From NCBI GenBank assembly GCA_001789205.1, contig MFYT01000064.1, positions 1 through 64,000 of the forward strand: a stretch of DNA of 64,000 bases, read 5' to 3'. Below, piece after piece: positions 50,349-57,639 of this stretch. A model generated the notes under the pieces. The model searched no databases. It had not been told where the DNA came from and saw only the letters and a program-made list of their open reading frames with translations. How positions within the stretch are numbered: position 1 is the stretch's first letter; each line of letters starts with the position of its first letter. The DNA comes from Candidatus Raymondbacteria bacterium RIFOXYA2_FULL_49_16. Its GTDB lineage: Bacteria; Fibrobacterota; OXYB2-FULL-49-7; XYB2-FULL-49-35. The position numbers and the translations under genes are program-made.

Positions 50349-50579
50349 ATGCATACAGTAACCGTCCATCAGGCAAAAACCAATTTATCACGGCTGCTCC
50401 AGGAAGCACAGCATGGCGAGGAAATCATTATTTCACGCGGAAAGACCCCTATTGCCAAACTCGTGGCACTCCCTTCGGCCCGGGCCAACCGGCGCATAGG
50501 CAGCGCGCCCGGCCTTGTCCTATCAATGACACCCGACTTCCAAGACATGCCCGCTGAATTTAGAGATTATGTCGAATGA
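50349..50579 (+). CDS. Phd/YefM-type antitoxin
   Basis: The 76-residue protein starts with the Phd/YefM DNA-binding fold (MHTVTVHQAKTNLSRLLQEA, GEEIIISRGKTPIAKLVAL) and ends with a short acidic tail (SMTPDFQDMPAEFRDYVE) of the kind that plugs the toxin active site. There is no ribosome binding site, in keeping with a leaderless transcript. Its stop overlaps the toxin start by ATGA, ensuring antitoxin is made first. The tandem repeat upstream is a likely operator. Confidence 0.9.
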   Translation: MHTVTVHQAKTNLSRLLQEAQHGEEIIISRGKTPIAKLVALPSARANRRIGSAPGLVLSMTPDFQDMPAEFRDYVE

Positions 50580-50962
50580 ACCTTCTTATCGATACCCACG
50601 CACTACTCTGGCTTTTCTCCGGCGATACTCGCCTCAGTCACAAGGCCAAGTCAACGTTTCTCAATCTGGACAATACCCTGTTCTTCAGCCTGGCATCGTA
50701 TTGGGAAATGTGCCTGAAAATACAAGCAAAAAAACTGGCCCTGCACAAGGATTGGGAAAAATCGCTTGATTCGCTCATGGAGGAAAACAGCGTCCGGTGG
50801 CTCAATATTTCACGTACTCATCTTGGGCAAACCCTAAAGCTGCCATTGATACACAAAGACCCTTTTGACCGCCTCCTGATTGCCCAGGCATTGAGTGAGA
50901 AATTGGTGATAATGACAGATGATGGCCAAATCGGGAAATATGCCGTGAATACGCTCTGGTGA
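50576..50962 (+). CDS. PIN-domain toxin, VapC-like
   Basis: The 128-residue PIN domain has the expected acidic residues: Asp6 in LLIDTHALLW, Glu44 in SYWEMCLK, Asp98 in KDPFDRLLIAQA and Asp115/116 in IMTDDG. PIN toxins are ribonucleases that often cut tRNA or rRNA. The CxxK spacing and DPFDRLLIAQA match the type II VapC subgroup paired with Phd-like antitoxins. Translation is coupled to the antitoxin through the ATGA overlap. The pair marks the left edge of an AT-rich accessory stretch. Confidence 0.92.
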   Translation: MNLLIDTHALLWLFSGDTRLSHKAKSTFLNLDNTLFFSLASYWEMCLKIQAKKLALHKDWEKSLDSLMEENSVRWLNISRTHLGQTLKLPLIHKDPFDRLLIAQALSEKLVIMTDDGQIGKYAVNTLW

Positions 50963-51012
50963 TTAAGGCTAACTTAAAAATAGGTCCTATTGTTCTTCGC
51001 TATTGCACCTTA

Positions 51013-52482
51013 TTAATATTTTTTACAGAATACACTATACTGGGCAATCTGGCCATGCAAAAAGTAATCGTATCTGAAAAGCGTGTCCTGAATACCATCA
51101 GTTTTTCCCCACACGAATACCAAATCATATTTCTTTAATCTTTCCGGCATCAGAGAAGAAGAATACGGTGAATAGTCGGGTTTAAAACGATACCGAACAG
51201 GCATATATTCCGTTGAAAACAAGGAAGGAACGTATCCGTCATTATCGATGGTATAATAAGCCTGAATATTTGCCCAAACCCCAATTCTCTCAACATAAGG
51301 CAATCCGCGATGGATGGGTAACAGCCTTTTTTCTCTCGGAAGAGCTTTAAGCAGATTTCGGGCCTGTTTGAGGCTTGGACTCAGCGAATCAGAACAGATG
51401 GTAAAATAATGGAAAGCCTTGAGAAAAGTAAGCGAACAAAGGAGAAGCACCACAATTCTCTCCAGACGGATGTATTTCATGTTGATGCAACAAATCGGCA
51501 ACAAAAACAAGACGAAATAGAGAATCCGTTCATGTGGGCGTATAAAATCACCAATTTTGACTGGAGACAGAAGATACATGACAATCAATATTCCACACAT
51601 GATAAACGGGAGTGGCTCATTACGAATTCCCTGAAGACTGATAATAATCAATATGGCCAAGCCCGTAAAATACGGCACTAAAAACAAAGCGTCTGATTTA
51701 TGAAAGAAAGTGATTAAATTTGCCAGTTCAGCTATTTTTCCATATTCACTGGCAAGATGAACATTTTCATCTTCAGACATATACTTAAATAGTACCAAGA
51801 AAGCCACCCCTCCCACGGATGCTATAACAAGGAACAATACACGGTATTTTGCACTGATATGGCCTAAATTTATTTTTTTATACAAAAGCATCAATGCCGT
51901 CAGTATTATGCAGAATAATAAGGGCGCAGGGTGCGCCAAATATAAGAGAAAAACAAGAACAAAAAGGCCCGCCCAACGTTTTATAGAGACTTTGTCCAGG
52001 GCGAACAGTATTTTCCATACCATAGCCAAGACACTAAAAGCCAAGGAAAATCCCAAGAGACAATTTATATTTCCTTTAAACAGAAGAATATTCCACATCA
52101 GGGGCAATGACAACCAGCAAAGATACTGTTTTCCAGGACGGACGACTTTGATCATATAGAAAACGCTCAAGGGAATGGCTACCATTGAAATTAGGACCAA
52201 GCCTTTTGAGGCAAACGAAATACCTCCGAACATTAATAATGCCAGAAGCATGTCCTGAAGAATGTATGGATATGGTAAAACAAGTACTGTGAAATGCGAT
52301 TTAAAGAAAAATGATGTGTTGTATTTCAATAAAATATGCGCATTTGCCAGATGGTTGGGAAGATCCTGAATCGGGAGTATCTCATTATGCAAAATCCAAA
52401 ATATTACCAATAAAATGCAAGATCCGTATCCAGCATATGAGATAGCATTACAAATATTATTTTTGTGCTGCTTGAAGTTCAT
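51013..52482 (-). CDS. polytopic membrane protein, possible GT-C-type glycosyltransferase
   Basis: The 489-residue protein has roughly ten or more hydrophobic segments (GSCILLVIFWILHNEILPIQ, LFVLVFLLYLAHPAPLLFCI) and a soluble C-terminal region. An early DLPNHLANAHILL loop, acidic and on the outer side, resembles the first loop of GT-C lipid-linked sugar transferases, but no diagnostic motif was found. The gene is much more AT-rich than its neighbours and next to a toxin-antitoxin pair, which suggests lateral transfer. The start at 52482 lies inside the end of the small ORF 52457-52660 (26-nt overlap), suggesting translational coupling. A longer start at 52512 is possible. Confidence 0.7.
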   Translation of the reverse strand: MNFKQHKNNICNAISYAGYGSCILLVIFWILHNEILPIQDLPNHLANAHILLKYNTSFFFKSHFTVLVLPYPYILQDMLLALLMFGGISFASKGLVLISMVAIPLSVFYMIKVVRPGKQYLCWLSLPLMWNILLFKGNINCLLGFSLAFSVLAMVWKILFALDKVSIKRWAGLFVLVFLLYLAHPAPLLFCIILTALMLLYKKINLGHISAKYRVLFLVIASVGGVAFLVLFKYMSEDENVHLASEYGKIAELANLITFFHKSDALFLVPYFTGLAILIIISLQGIRNEPLPFIMCGILIVMYLLSPVKIGDFIRPHERILYFVLFLLPICCINMKYIRLERIVVLLLCSLTFLKAFHYFTICSDSLSPSLKQARNLLKALPREKRLLPIHRGLPYVERIGVWANIQAYYTIDNDGYVPSLFSTEYMPVRYRFKPDYSPYSSSLMPERLKKYDLVFVWGKTDGIQDTLFRYDYFLHGQIAQYSVFCKKY

Positions 52483-52660
52483 TGGAATTAATCGAAATAT
52501 AATATTTTGCATTCTTTGCGATGTAGCAAGCAGAACAGGGGCAAATATTTATCTCGTTTGCGCCTCCCTCGATCGCACCATCGCGTGCCTGGATTCCATT
52601 GATAGAGTTATCGTTTCTCTGAAGAACTAAAGCCGTTGTCGCTTCATGTTTTTGGCCCAT
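52457..52660 (-). CDS. small cysteine-containing protein, 67 residues
   Basis: GGGAGG 8 nt before the ATG is a strong ribosome binding site. The protein has no signal peptide; the first half is polar (NDNSINGIQARDGAIEGGAN) and the second half has a Cys cluster, ICPCSACYIAKNAKYY, which could bind metal or be modified. The gene end overlaps the start of the polytopic membrane protein, so the two are translated together. I do not recognise it. A peptide precursor or a small partner of the membrane protein are both possible. Confidence 0.5.
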   Translation of the reverse strand: MGQKHEATTALVLQRNDNSINGIQARDGAIEGGANEINICPCSACYIAKNAKYYISINSNELQAAQK

Positions 52661-52760
52661 ACTTAAAACCTCCCGTGTTGAGCGTACTCTTTTTTCAATA
52701 CTATTCTCTTTATGTAATATATTCTACCCCCCCTATAACACAATAGTTTTCATTTTATTT

Positions 52761-52780
52761 TGTACTCATTTTTGAGTACA
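52761..52780. promoter_or_regulatory. GTAC-containing inverted repeat upstream of the second TIGR02147 gene
   Basis: TGTACTCA (52761-52768), TTTT, TGAGTACA (52773-52780) is a perfect 8-bp inverted repeat, 118 nt before the TIGR02147 start. GCGTACTC also occurs at about 52682. Compare TTGCGTACGCAA upstream of the first TIGR02147 gene. A shared operator is possible. Confidence 0.4.
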
Positions 52781-52897
52781 TTTAATTAATAATGCCATTG
52801 ACTTTTGCTTTGAAGCGTGGTATATTCATTGGTAAGAACACGGAGACACTTATGAGCCCTTTGGGAACCATACAAGCAAACGTAAAAGGTCTGTAAC

Positions 52898-53734
52898 ATG
52901 CACCGAATTGAATCCTATTCCGATTATCGAGCATTTCTAAAGGACCTTTTTGCTGAAAAAAAAAGGCTGAACCCATCATTTTCTTACAGGGTATTTAACC
53001 GCCTTGCGGGCATCCGCTCCCCTTCCCTGTTTATGGAAGTGGTCAAAGGCAAACGAAACCTCTCACGCAAGGCGCTATCCGCGTTTGCCAGGGCGTTTGG
53101 CCTCAAACCAGCGGAAACTCGCTTTTTCACCCTGCTGGTAAAATTCACCCAGGCAAAAGACCTGTCCGAGAAACAAGCGTATCTCGAACAAATGCGTGGG
53201 CTAACCCCCAACGTAGACCGTAAAATTGTGCCAGCAAGCCATTATGACTATTATTCATGCTGGTACAATCCTATTATCCGTGAACTTGCCTGCACCTTGG
53301 ACTGGAAAGGCGATTACCTTACTTTGGCAAAAGCAGTACACCCTCCAATAACCAAAGGCCAGGCGCACCAGAGCATGGACATCCTGGTGCGCCTGGGGTT
53401 TTTGGCAAAACAAAAGAACGGGTCCTATATTCAGACAAATCCTTCAATAACAACAGGACCTGAAGTGGTTTCTCTCGGCGTTCGAAAGATGAATACGGAA
53501 TTCGCCAAACTCGGTGTCCAGGCAATTGACCGTTTTTTGCCTTTGGAAAGGGACGTTTCGAGCATGACTCTGGGTATTTCGGAAAAAGGGTTTGGGCTGT
53601 TGAAACGTGAAATTCAGGAATTCAAGCGCAGGGTCGCGTTTATTGTTGATGATGACAAGGAATCTGACCGGGTTTTTAATATGAACATTCAATTATTCCC
53701 TGTTTCCCGTAAACGCACCAAGGAGAGCATATGA
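52898..53734 (+). CDS. TIGR02147 / DUF4423-like family protein
   Basis: This 278-residue paralogue of the 3691-4542 gene has the same anchors: YSDYRAFLKDLFAEKKRLNP at the N-terminus, a helix-turn-helix-like SPSLFMEVVKGKRNLSRKAL, YDYYSCWYNPIIRELACTLD, the MDILVRLGFL segment, LPLERDVSSMTLGISEKGFG, and a C-terminal MNIQLFPVSR. A role as a DNA-binding regulator is suggested by the N-terminal half, but family function is not established. AAAGG 9 nt before the ATG is the ribosome binding site. The stop overlaps the next lipoprotein's ATG (ATGA), exactly as at the other locus. Confidence 0.87.
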   Translation: MHRIESYSDYRAFLKDLFAEKKRLNPSFSYRVFNRLAGIRSPSLFMEVVKGKRNLSRKALSAFARAFGLKPAETRFFTLLVKFTQAKDLSEKQAYLEQMRGLTPNVDRKIVPASHYDYYSCWYNPIIRELACTLDWKGDYLTLAKAVHPPITKGQAHQSMDILVRLGFLAKQKNGSYIQTNPSITTGPEVVSLGVRKMNTEFAKLGVQAIDRFLPLERDVSSMTLGISEKGFGLLKREIQEFKRRVAFIVDDDKESDRVFNMNIQLFPVSRKRTKESI

Positions 53735-55470
53735 AAAAGTATTTGCTGGCAATCGCGGCTATTGCTGCCGCTGTTTTTTTTACTTGTTCCGATGGTCCCA
53801 CTGATGTGGCTGGTGGCACAGACGATCATGGCAATGCCTTTGTCGAGGGTCGGATTTATAACCCCGGCGGCTCTCCTGCTGCAAATGCCACTGTGGCCTT
53901 TTACCCTGCCAACCAGAATCCGCGTACCAGTGCCACGGCAACGGTTACCGCCACAACGGATGCGAATGGCAGGTACAGCATTGTAACCATTGCGGCAAAG
54001 ACCTATAACCTGTTGTGCGAAGGAGACAGCGGCAAGGCGTTCAGGGATTCCATTATCGTTGCTGATGACTCCTTGAATCTGTCAGATACCCTGCATGCGC
54101 CCGGAACGCTTCGTGGCCATGCTATGCTCGAAGGCGGGGTAGATAGCGGGTATATTTTTGTGATTCTGCTGGGGACAAATACATATGCTACAACTGATTC
54201 CCATGGTCTGTTCTCTTTGGAGAATCTTGCGCCTGGCTCGTATCAGGCGCTTGTGTTGACCACTGTGCCGGAATTTGCCTCTGTTGAAACCACGCTGACT
54301 GTGCATGCTGCGCAGGATGAGATGATGGCTGACACGATTGTACTGGAATCCACTGGGATACCGATACCAAAAAATGTAAGCCTTTCCTTTGATTCGTTAA
54401 GAAAAATCGTAACCCTCAGATGGAGCAAATGCGATTCTACTATTGTGACATCATACCACGTCTATCGCTCCAATTCTGATTCCAATACCGTTGCTGTCAA
54501 AATCAATGAGCAGCCAATCACTGATACCATGTATATGGACAGTTCCGGTGTGTGGAGCAATACATATACCTATTGGGTAACCGCAGTCGATTTGCACATG
54601 TCAGAAGGAGTGAAAAGTACGCCTAGAAGCGTTACAATGGCGTGCCCGTATGTCTTTATCAATAATTTCGGTCAATCCGGTACAGCCGAAGGACAATTAA
54701 GTGGTCCCAGTGATATCGTCTCGGATGCTGCTGGCAATTTCTGGGTCGTTGACGGTCTTCGTAGCAAAATAATGAAATTCAACAGTAACGGAACTTTTAT
54801 TCGCGAGTGCAGTGTAGAATTCCCGGCCCAACAACACCCATTTGGTATTGATATTGATAACAGTGGATACCTTTACATAAGTGCATGGCGGGGCCACAGA
54901 ATCCAAAAGCTAGATACATTGGGCAACTTAATAATGCAAATTGACAGAAACGATCTTATGGTCGGCGATGTCAGCGTTGATGAGGACGGTTATATTTACG
55001 TACTCGGTGATCTACCGGATTCGGGATACAGCACCATAATTAAATATAGCGCAGATACAACCCAAACCTTATCATGGTCAAGAAATGTCGCGTTCGGATA
55101 TGCAATCTTGGCCCAAAACGGCAGAGTATATTCGGCTACTTACCCTTCAATAAGAATAGACATTTTCAGCACTATGGGCGACTCACTCGGCAGAATATCT
55201 GTAATGCAGCCTGGTGAAACAGACTTTATCGACGTTAGAGACATTGAACTGGATGATAACGGTAACCTGTACGCTTCTGATTGTACAAATAGACTTATTC
55301 GAGTGTTTGGTTCTGATCTGAGTTTTATAACTTCGTTTGGAGTAAAAGGAACCGGTGTTTCCGAGTTCGGTTTTAATCAAGGCTTGGCAATCTCAAGTGG
55401 AAGACTCGCAGTTGCCGATGCTGGGCAGAATGGACAAAACATCTGCATCCATCTATTCAGATTGCCGTAA
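53731..55470 (+). CDS. NHL-repeat lipoprotein coupled to a TIGR02147-family gene
   Basis: A lipoprotein signal peptide (lipobox FFTC) is followed by two carboxypeptidase-regulatory-like domains (VEGRIYNPGGSPAANATVAF, DANGRYSIVTIAAKTYNLLC; then LRGHAMLEGGVDSGYIFVIL), a fibronectin-III-like domain (residues about 205-300), and a six-bladed NHL-type propeller (residues about 305-579: SGPSDIVSDAAGNFWVVDGL, HPFGIDIDNSGYLYISAWRG, VRDIELDDNGNLYASDCTNR). The propeller half is visibly more AT-rich than the N-terminal half, suggesting a domain gained separately. ATGA overlap with the TIGR02147 gene predicts coupling. Likely a surface-exposed binding protein whose synthesis is tied to its cytoplasmic partner. 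Confidence 0.88.
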   Translation: MKKYLLAIAAIAAAVFFTCSDGPTDVAGGTDDHGNAFVEGRIYNPGGSPAANATVAFYPANQNPRTSATATVTATTDANGRYSIVTIAAKTYNLLCEGDSGKAFRDSIIVADDSLNLSDTLHAPGTLRGHAMLEGGVDSGYIFVILLGTNTYATTDSHGLFSLENLAPGSYQALVLTTVPEFASVETTLTVHAAQDEMMADTIVLESTGIPIPKNVSLSFDSLRKIVTLRWSKCDSTIVTSYHVYRSNSDSNTVAVKINEQPITDTMYMDSSGVWSNTYTYWVTAVDLHMSEGVKSTPRSVTMACPYVFINNFGQSGTAEGQLSGPSDIVSDAAGNFWVVDGLRSKIMKFNSNGTFIRECSVEFPAQQHPFGIDIDNSGYLYISAWRGHRIQKLDTLGNLIMQIDRNDLMVGDVSVDEDGYIYVLGDLPDSGYSTIIKYSADTTQTLSWSRNVAFGYAILAQNGRVYSATYPSIRIDIFSTMGDSLGRISVMQPGETDFIDVRDIELDDNGNLYASDCTNRLIRVFGSDLSFITSFGVKGTGVSEFGFNQGLAISSGRLAVADAGQNGQNICIHLFRLP

Positions 55471-55480
55471 GGATCAGTCA

Positions 55481-55515
55481 AAGGGCTGCAATCTCTTTGA
55501 CTGCAGCCCTTATTG
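55481..55515 (+). terminator. hairpin after the NHL lipoprotein gene
   Basis: AAGGGCTGCA (55481-55490) pairs with TGCAGCCCTT (55502-55511). A short TTATT follows. It lies 10 nt after the stop and would also serve the convergent small ORFs. Confidence 0.65.
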
Positions 55516-55534
55516 ACATCATCGTATCGCTAAG

Positions 55535-55717
55535 CTACATCGCCGACAATGCAATTTTCCTCCACTTGAGAAGATGATTTAAAGGGTCGTATACTCGTAC
55601 ATATAAATACGAATAGTCATATGCAAGTTGGCCCTGTTCACCATCGCTGGATTCGGAAGCCGGAACAGACGGGCTATCAATGATAATTGAATTACCACTT
55701 CCACTTATCTTGAGCAT
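55535..55717 (-). pseudogene. C-terminal part of a probably frameshifted small gene
   Basis: This 60-codon frame (MLKISGSGNSIIIDSPSVPA, GQLAYDYSYLYVRVYDPLNH, LLKWRKIALSAM) reads like the C-terminal half of short proteins that end in WKRIALS-type sequences. It overlaps the preceding frame (55705-55866) by 13 nt, has no ribosome binding site of its own, and continues that gene's theme. The two are best explained as one ancestral gene of about 110 codons broken by a frameshift, or a sequencing error. Confidence 0.5.
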
Positions 55718-55866
55718 TCCACTGCCATGGTGGTAGCACCATTATTGGCTTTAACCACTTCCAAGGGATAGGCCGGTGCTGTTGTACCAATGCCGGCCTT
55801 GCCGCCATTGGTTAACACAATGTCGGAAGTAAAAGCCGTGGTGGTGGTTGTTGGATAATTTGCCAT
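55705..55866 (-). CDS. short Thr-rich protein with GIGTT motif, probably the N-terminal part of a frameshifted gene
   Basis: ACAGGAGGT 5 nt before the ATG is a strong ribosome binding site. The 53 residues run MANYPTTTTTAFTSDIVLTN, GKAGIGTTAPAYPLEV and a short tail. GIGTTxPxYPLEV is a motif familiar from phage tail-fibre and endosialidase-chaperone-like surface proteins. The downstream overlapping frame seems to be the rest. It follows the GT9 gene and its coiled-coil extension, and five consecutive Thr make it a conceivable O-glycosylation substrate, which is speculation. Confidence 0.5.
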   Translation of the reverse strand: MANYPTTTTTAFTSDIVLTNGGKAGIGTTAPAYPLEVVKANNGATTMAVECSR

Positions 55867-55934
55867 AAAAAGACCTCCTGTAAAAAGTTATACTCCCCTC
55901 CCCGGTACCATACCGGAAAAGGCCGATTTGTTGA

Positions 55935-56162
55935 CTACGCTGCTTTCTGCGCCTTCTTTGCCTCAGATTCCTTGATCTGGTTCTCCAATTCAATGATCCT
56001 ATTCTTCATCAAATTCACTGTCTGCACAAGCATGTCTACCGTGTCGCTGTATTTTTTCAATACAACATCATAAGCCTCCCGCGCGCGATACGATTCGAGC
56101 TGCGCCTGCAAAGCCTGCTGGCACACAACATCAGGATTGACCGTGACATTCTGGTTTTCCAT
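55935..56162 (-). CDS. internal start: possible separate coiled-coil protein
   Basis: Within the GT9 frame, AAAGGAG followed by TTTT and ATG (56162) forms an ideal translation start for a 75-residue protein, MENQNVTVNPDVVCQQALQA followed by a heptad-rich helix. The GT9 frame reads straight through the ribosome binding site as LTQRSF. Either the two genes fused by loss of a stop codon, or both long and short products are made. Confidence 0.45.
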   Translation of the reverse strand: MENQNVTVNPDVVCQQALQAQLESYRAREAYDVVLKKYSDTVDMLVQTVNLMKNRIIELENQIKESEAKKAQKAA

Positions 56163-57179
56163 AAAACTCCTTTGTGTTAAATGATTGTGGTCCCATGCTA
56201 TTAAATTTTGGAATGTGCTAAAAACAGTCCCAGCGCCAGGCATACACGTCGGGACTTTGGCAACAACACAGGCATGCAGCCCATGACGCATGTCCTTTCT
56301 ATTCACTGAACAGTACCTGCACTCTCCTTGTGGCACAACAGCCGCAAACTTGTAATCAAAGCTGCCATGTCGAAATACCTGCCTGTATTTGGGATCAATG
56401 ACCGTGAAAATGCCGACAACATTGGTATCTGTGGAAAGGGCCAAATGCATAAGACCCGTGTCCACGGTAATTACCCCCAGACTCAAGGAACACAAACAGA
56501 CTGTCTCAAGAATGGACAATTGATCGATAAGGTTTATTGCTCCTTTTGGACACACTTGCATGCCCATATTTTCTTCGCCAGGCAAAGTACGCCTGCGTTC
56601 AAGCACTGGATCGCTCTTTCCAGCAGCAATCACCTCAAAACCCTCATGAATAAGCAAATCGGTCAAAGCCTGCCACTGTTCAAAAGGCCAGGTACGGGAA
56701 GCCCATGTTTTACTGGGATGAATAACCACTGTTTTGGAAAAATCTTTCGGTTTGTTGTCCAGTTTCTTCAACAAAGATTGCTTTTCCTTGGCTGTGTAAT
56801 AAATTTCAGGCCATTTCTCACAATCAGCCAAACGAGTGTTCAGGGCTATGAGCGAACAGACGTCCATAATACTGTTTGTCGCATGGTCTATTACTGGCTT
56901 ATTTTCAGTTGAGAAAAACGTAGAAAACCATCTATCGTGCTCATGTTTTCTGATTTCCGTGTAATGCCCGTTCAATTCAAGGGCCTCCTCGAACAACCTG
57001 GAATGCGTTACATAGGGGTTATAAACAAAAACTTCAGGATAATATGAATACACTTCCAGAACGCGGTCTGGGTACATATCACGGATTTTCCGGACAACAG
57101 GAGTGGCGCACACAGTGTCACCCAACCCCAATGAGGGAATCCAGATAGATATTGGTTTCATAGTTTTGAATCTTTGCAT
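55935..57179 (-). CDS. GT9 (heptosyltransferase-like) glycosyltransferase with C-terminal coiled coil
   Basis: The main part (residues 1-335) is GT9: SIWIPSLGLGDTVCATPVVR, VIHPSKTWASRTWPFEQWQA, LIDQLSILETVCLCSLSLGV, VDTGLMHLALSTDTNVVGIF. A Cys cluster, CRYCSVNRKDMRHGLHACVV followed by a fourth Cys (C-x2-C-x13-C-x7-C), recalls the iron-finger of autotransporter heptosyltransferases (TibC/Aah), so a protein acceptor is possible rather than lipopolysaccharide. After residue 340 the frame continues without a stop into a coiled coil (VVLKKYSDTVDMLVQTVNLM, RIIELENQIKESEAKKAQKA). That extension begins at an ATG with its own ribosome binding site, so a separate 75-residue product is likely. AAAAGG 4 nt before ATG 57179 supports the start. 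Confidence 0.8.
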   Translation of the reverse strand: MQRFKTMKPISIWIPSLGLGDTVCATPVVRKIRDMYPDRVLEVYSYYPEVFVYNPYVTHSRLFEEALELNGHYTEIRKHEHDRWFSTFFSTENKPVIDHATNSIMDVCSLIALNTRLADCEKWPEIYYTAKEKQSLLKKLDNKPKDFSKTVVIHPSKTWASRTWPFEQWQALTDLLIHEGFEVIAAGKSDPVLERRRTLPGEENMGMQVCPKGAINLIDQLSILETVCLCSLSLGVITVDTGLMHLALSTDTNVVGIFTVIDPKYRQVFRHGSFDYKFAAVVPQGECRYCSVNRKDMRHGLHACVVAKVPTCMPGAGTVFSTFQNLIAWDHNHLTQRSFMENQNVTVNPDVVCQQALQAQLESYRAREAYDVVLKKYSDTVDMLVQTVNLMKNRIIELENQIKESEAKKAQKAA

Positions 57180-57297
57180 GACCTTTTGTCGTCTTTATGT
57201 CGTTTAAAGCAAGATAAACCATTTCAATCACCTTGTCAAATAAACTTGCACCTTGTTTTGGTGCTGTTTTACACCATTTTCCCAGTTTTTCCGTCAT
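57118..57297 (-). CDS. small ORF overlapping the GT9 start
   Basis: Fifty-nine codons from ATG 57297 (MTEKLGKWCKTAPKQGASLF, DKVIEMVYLALNDIKTTKGH) read as a plausible helical protein. The ATG overlaps the stop of the frame upstream (ATGA), and its 3' end overlaps the GT9 start by about 60 nt. Real coupling or the decayed end of a longer gene are both possible. I recognise no family. Confidence 0.35.
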   Translation of the reverse strand: MTEKLGKWCKTAPKQGASLFDKVIEMVYLALNDIKTTKGHAKIQNYETNIYLDSLIGVG

Positions 57298-57464
57298 ATG
57301 CCGTTCCAAATTGATACACCAGCCAGATTAATCAGTGATTTCGTTAAATATGCTGGGGCGGATTCAACAGGTTTGCCCTGACAGACCTCTATGAACCATG
57401 TGCCATGCCCATCATTTCCAGACAGATTATTACAGATGTGCAATTTAACACCGGAAAACAGGGA
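57294..57464 (-). CDS. small ORF or 3' fragment of a lost gene
   Basis: The frame MSLFSGVKLHICNNLSGNDG, HGTWFIEVCQGKPVESAPAY, LTKSLINLAGVSIWNGI looks like real protein but has no ribosome binding site and is cut off upstream by the repeat element at 57516-57575. It may be the tail of a glycosyltransferase-locus gene broken by that element, or a short peptide with two cysteines. Confidence 0.3.
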   Translation of the reverse strand, partial: SLFSGVKLHICNNLSGNDGHGTWFIEVCQGKPVESAPAYLTKSLINLAGVSIWNGI

Positions 57465-57515
57465 CATATCGCACCATAGACATACACGGATAGACCGTAC
57501 CACCAAAGCACGGCT

Positions 57516-57575
57516 CCCCCCCTCTCACCTTGGGAGAGGGGGTATCTTTAGGAAGAGTGCCTTGGGGGTGAGGTC
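57516..57575. repeat. G/C-rich palindromic repeat element
   Basis: CCCCCTCTC (57518-57526) pairs with GAGAGGGGG (57534-57542) and is followed by CTTGGGGGTGAGG. Sequences of the type CCCTCTCCCAAGGTGAGAGGG are a common dispersed repeat in environmental bacterial genomes. It lies directly before the PHP gene promoter region. Confidence 0.55.
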
Positions 57576-57639
57576 AGCCATGGAACACCAGGCCTTTCTT
57601 TCTGTTTCCTGAAGAATCTATTTTATCATCAACACACAT

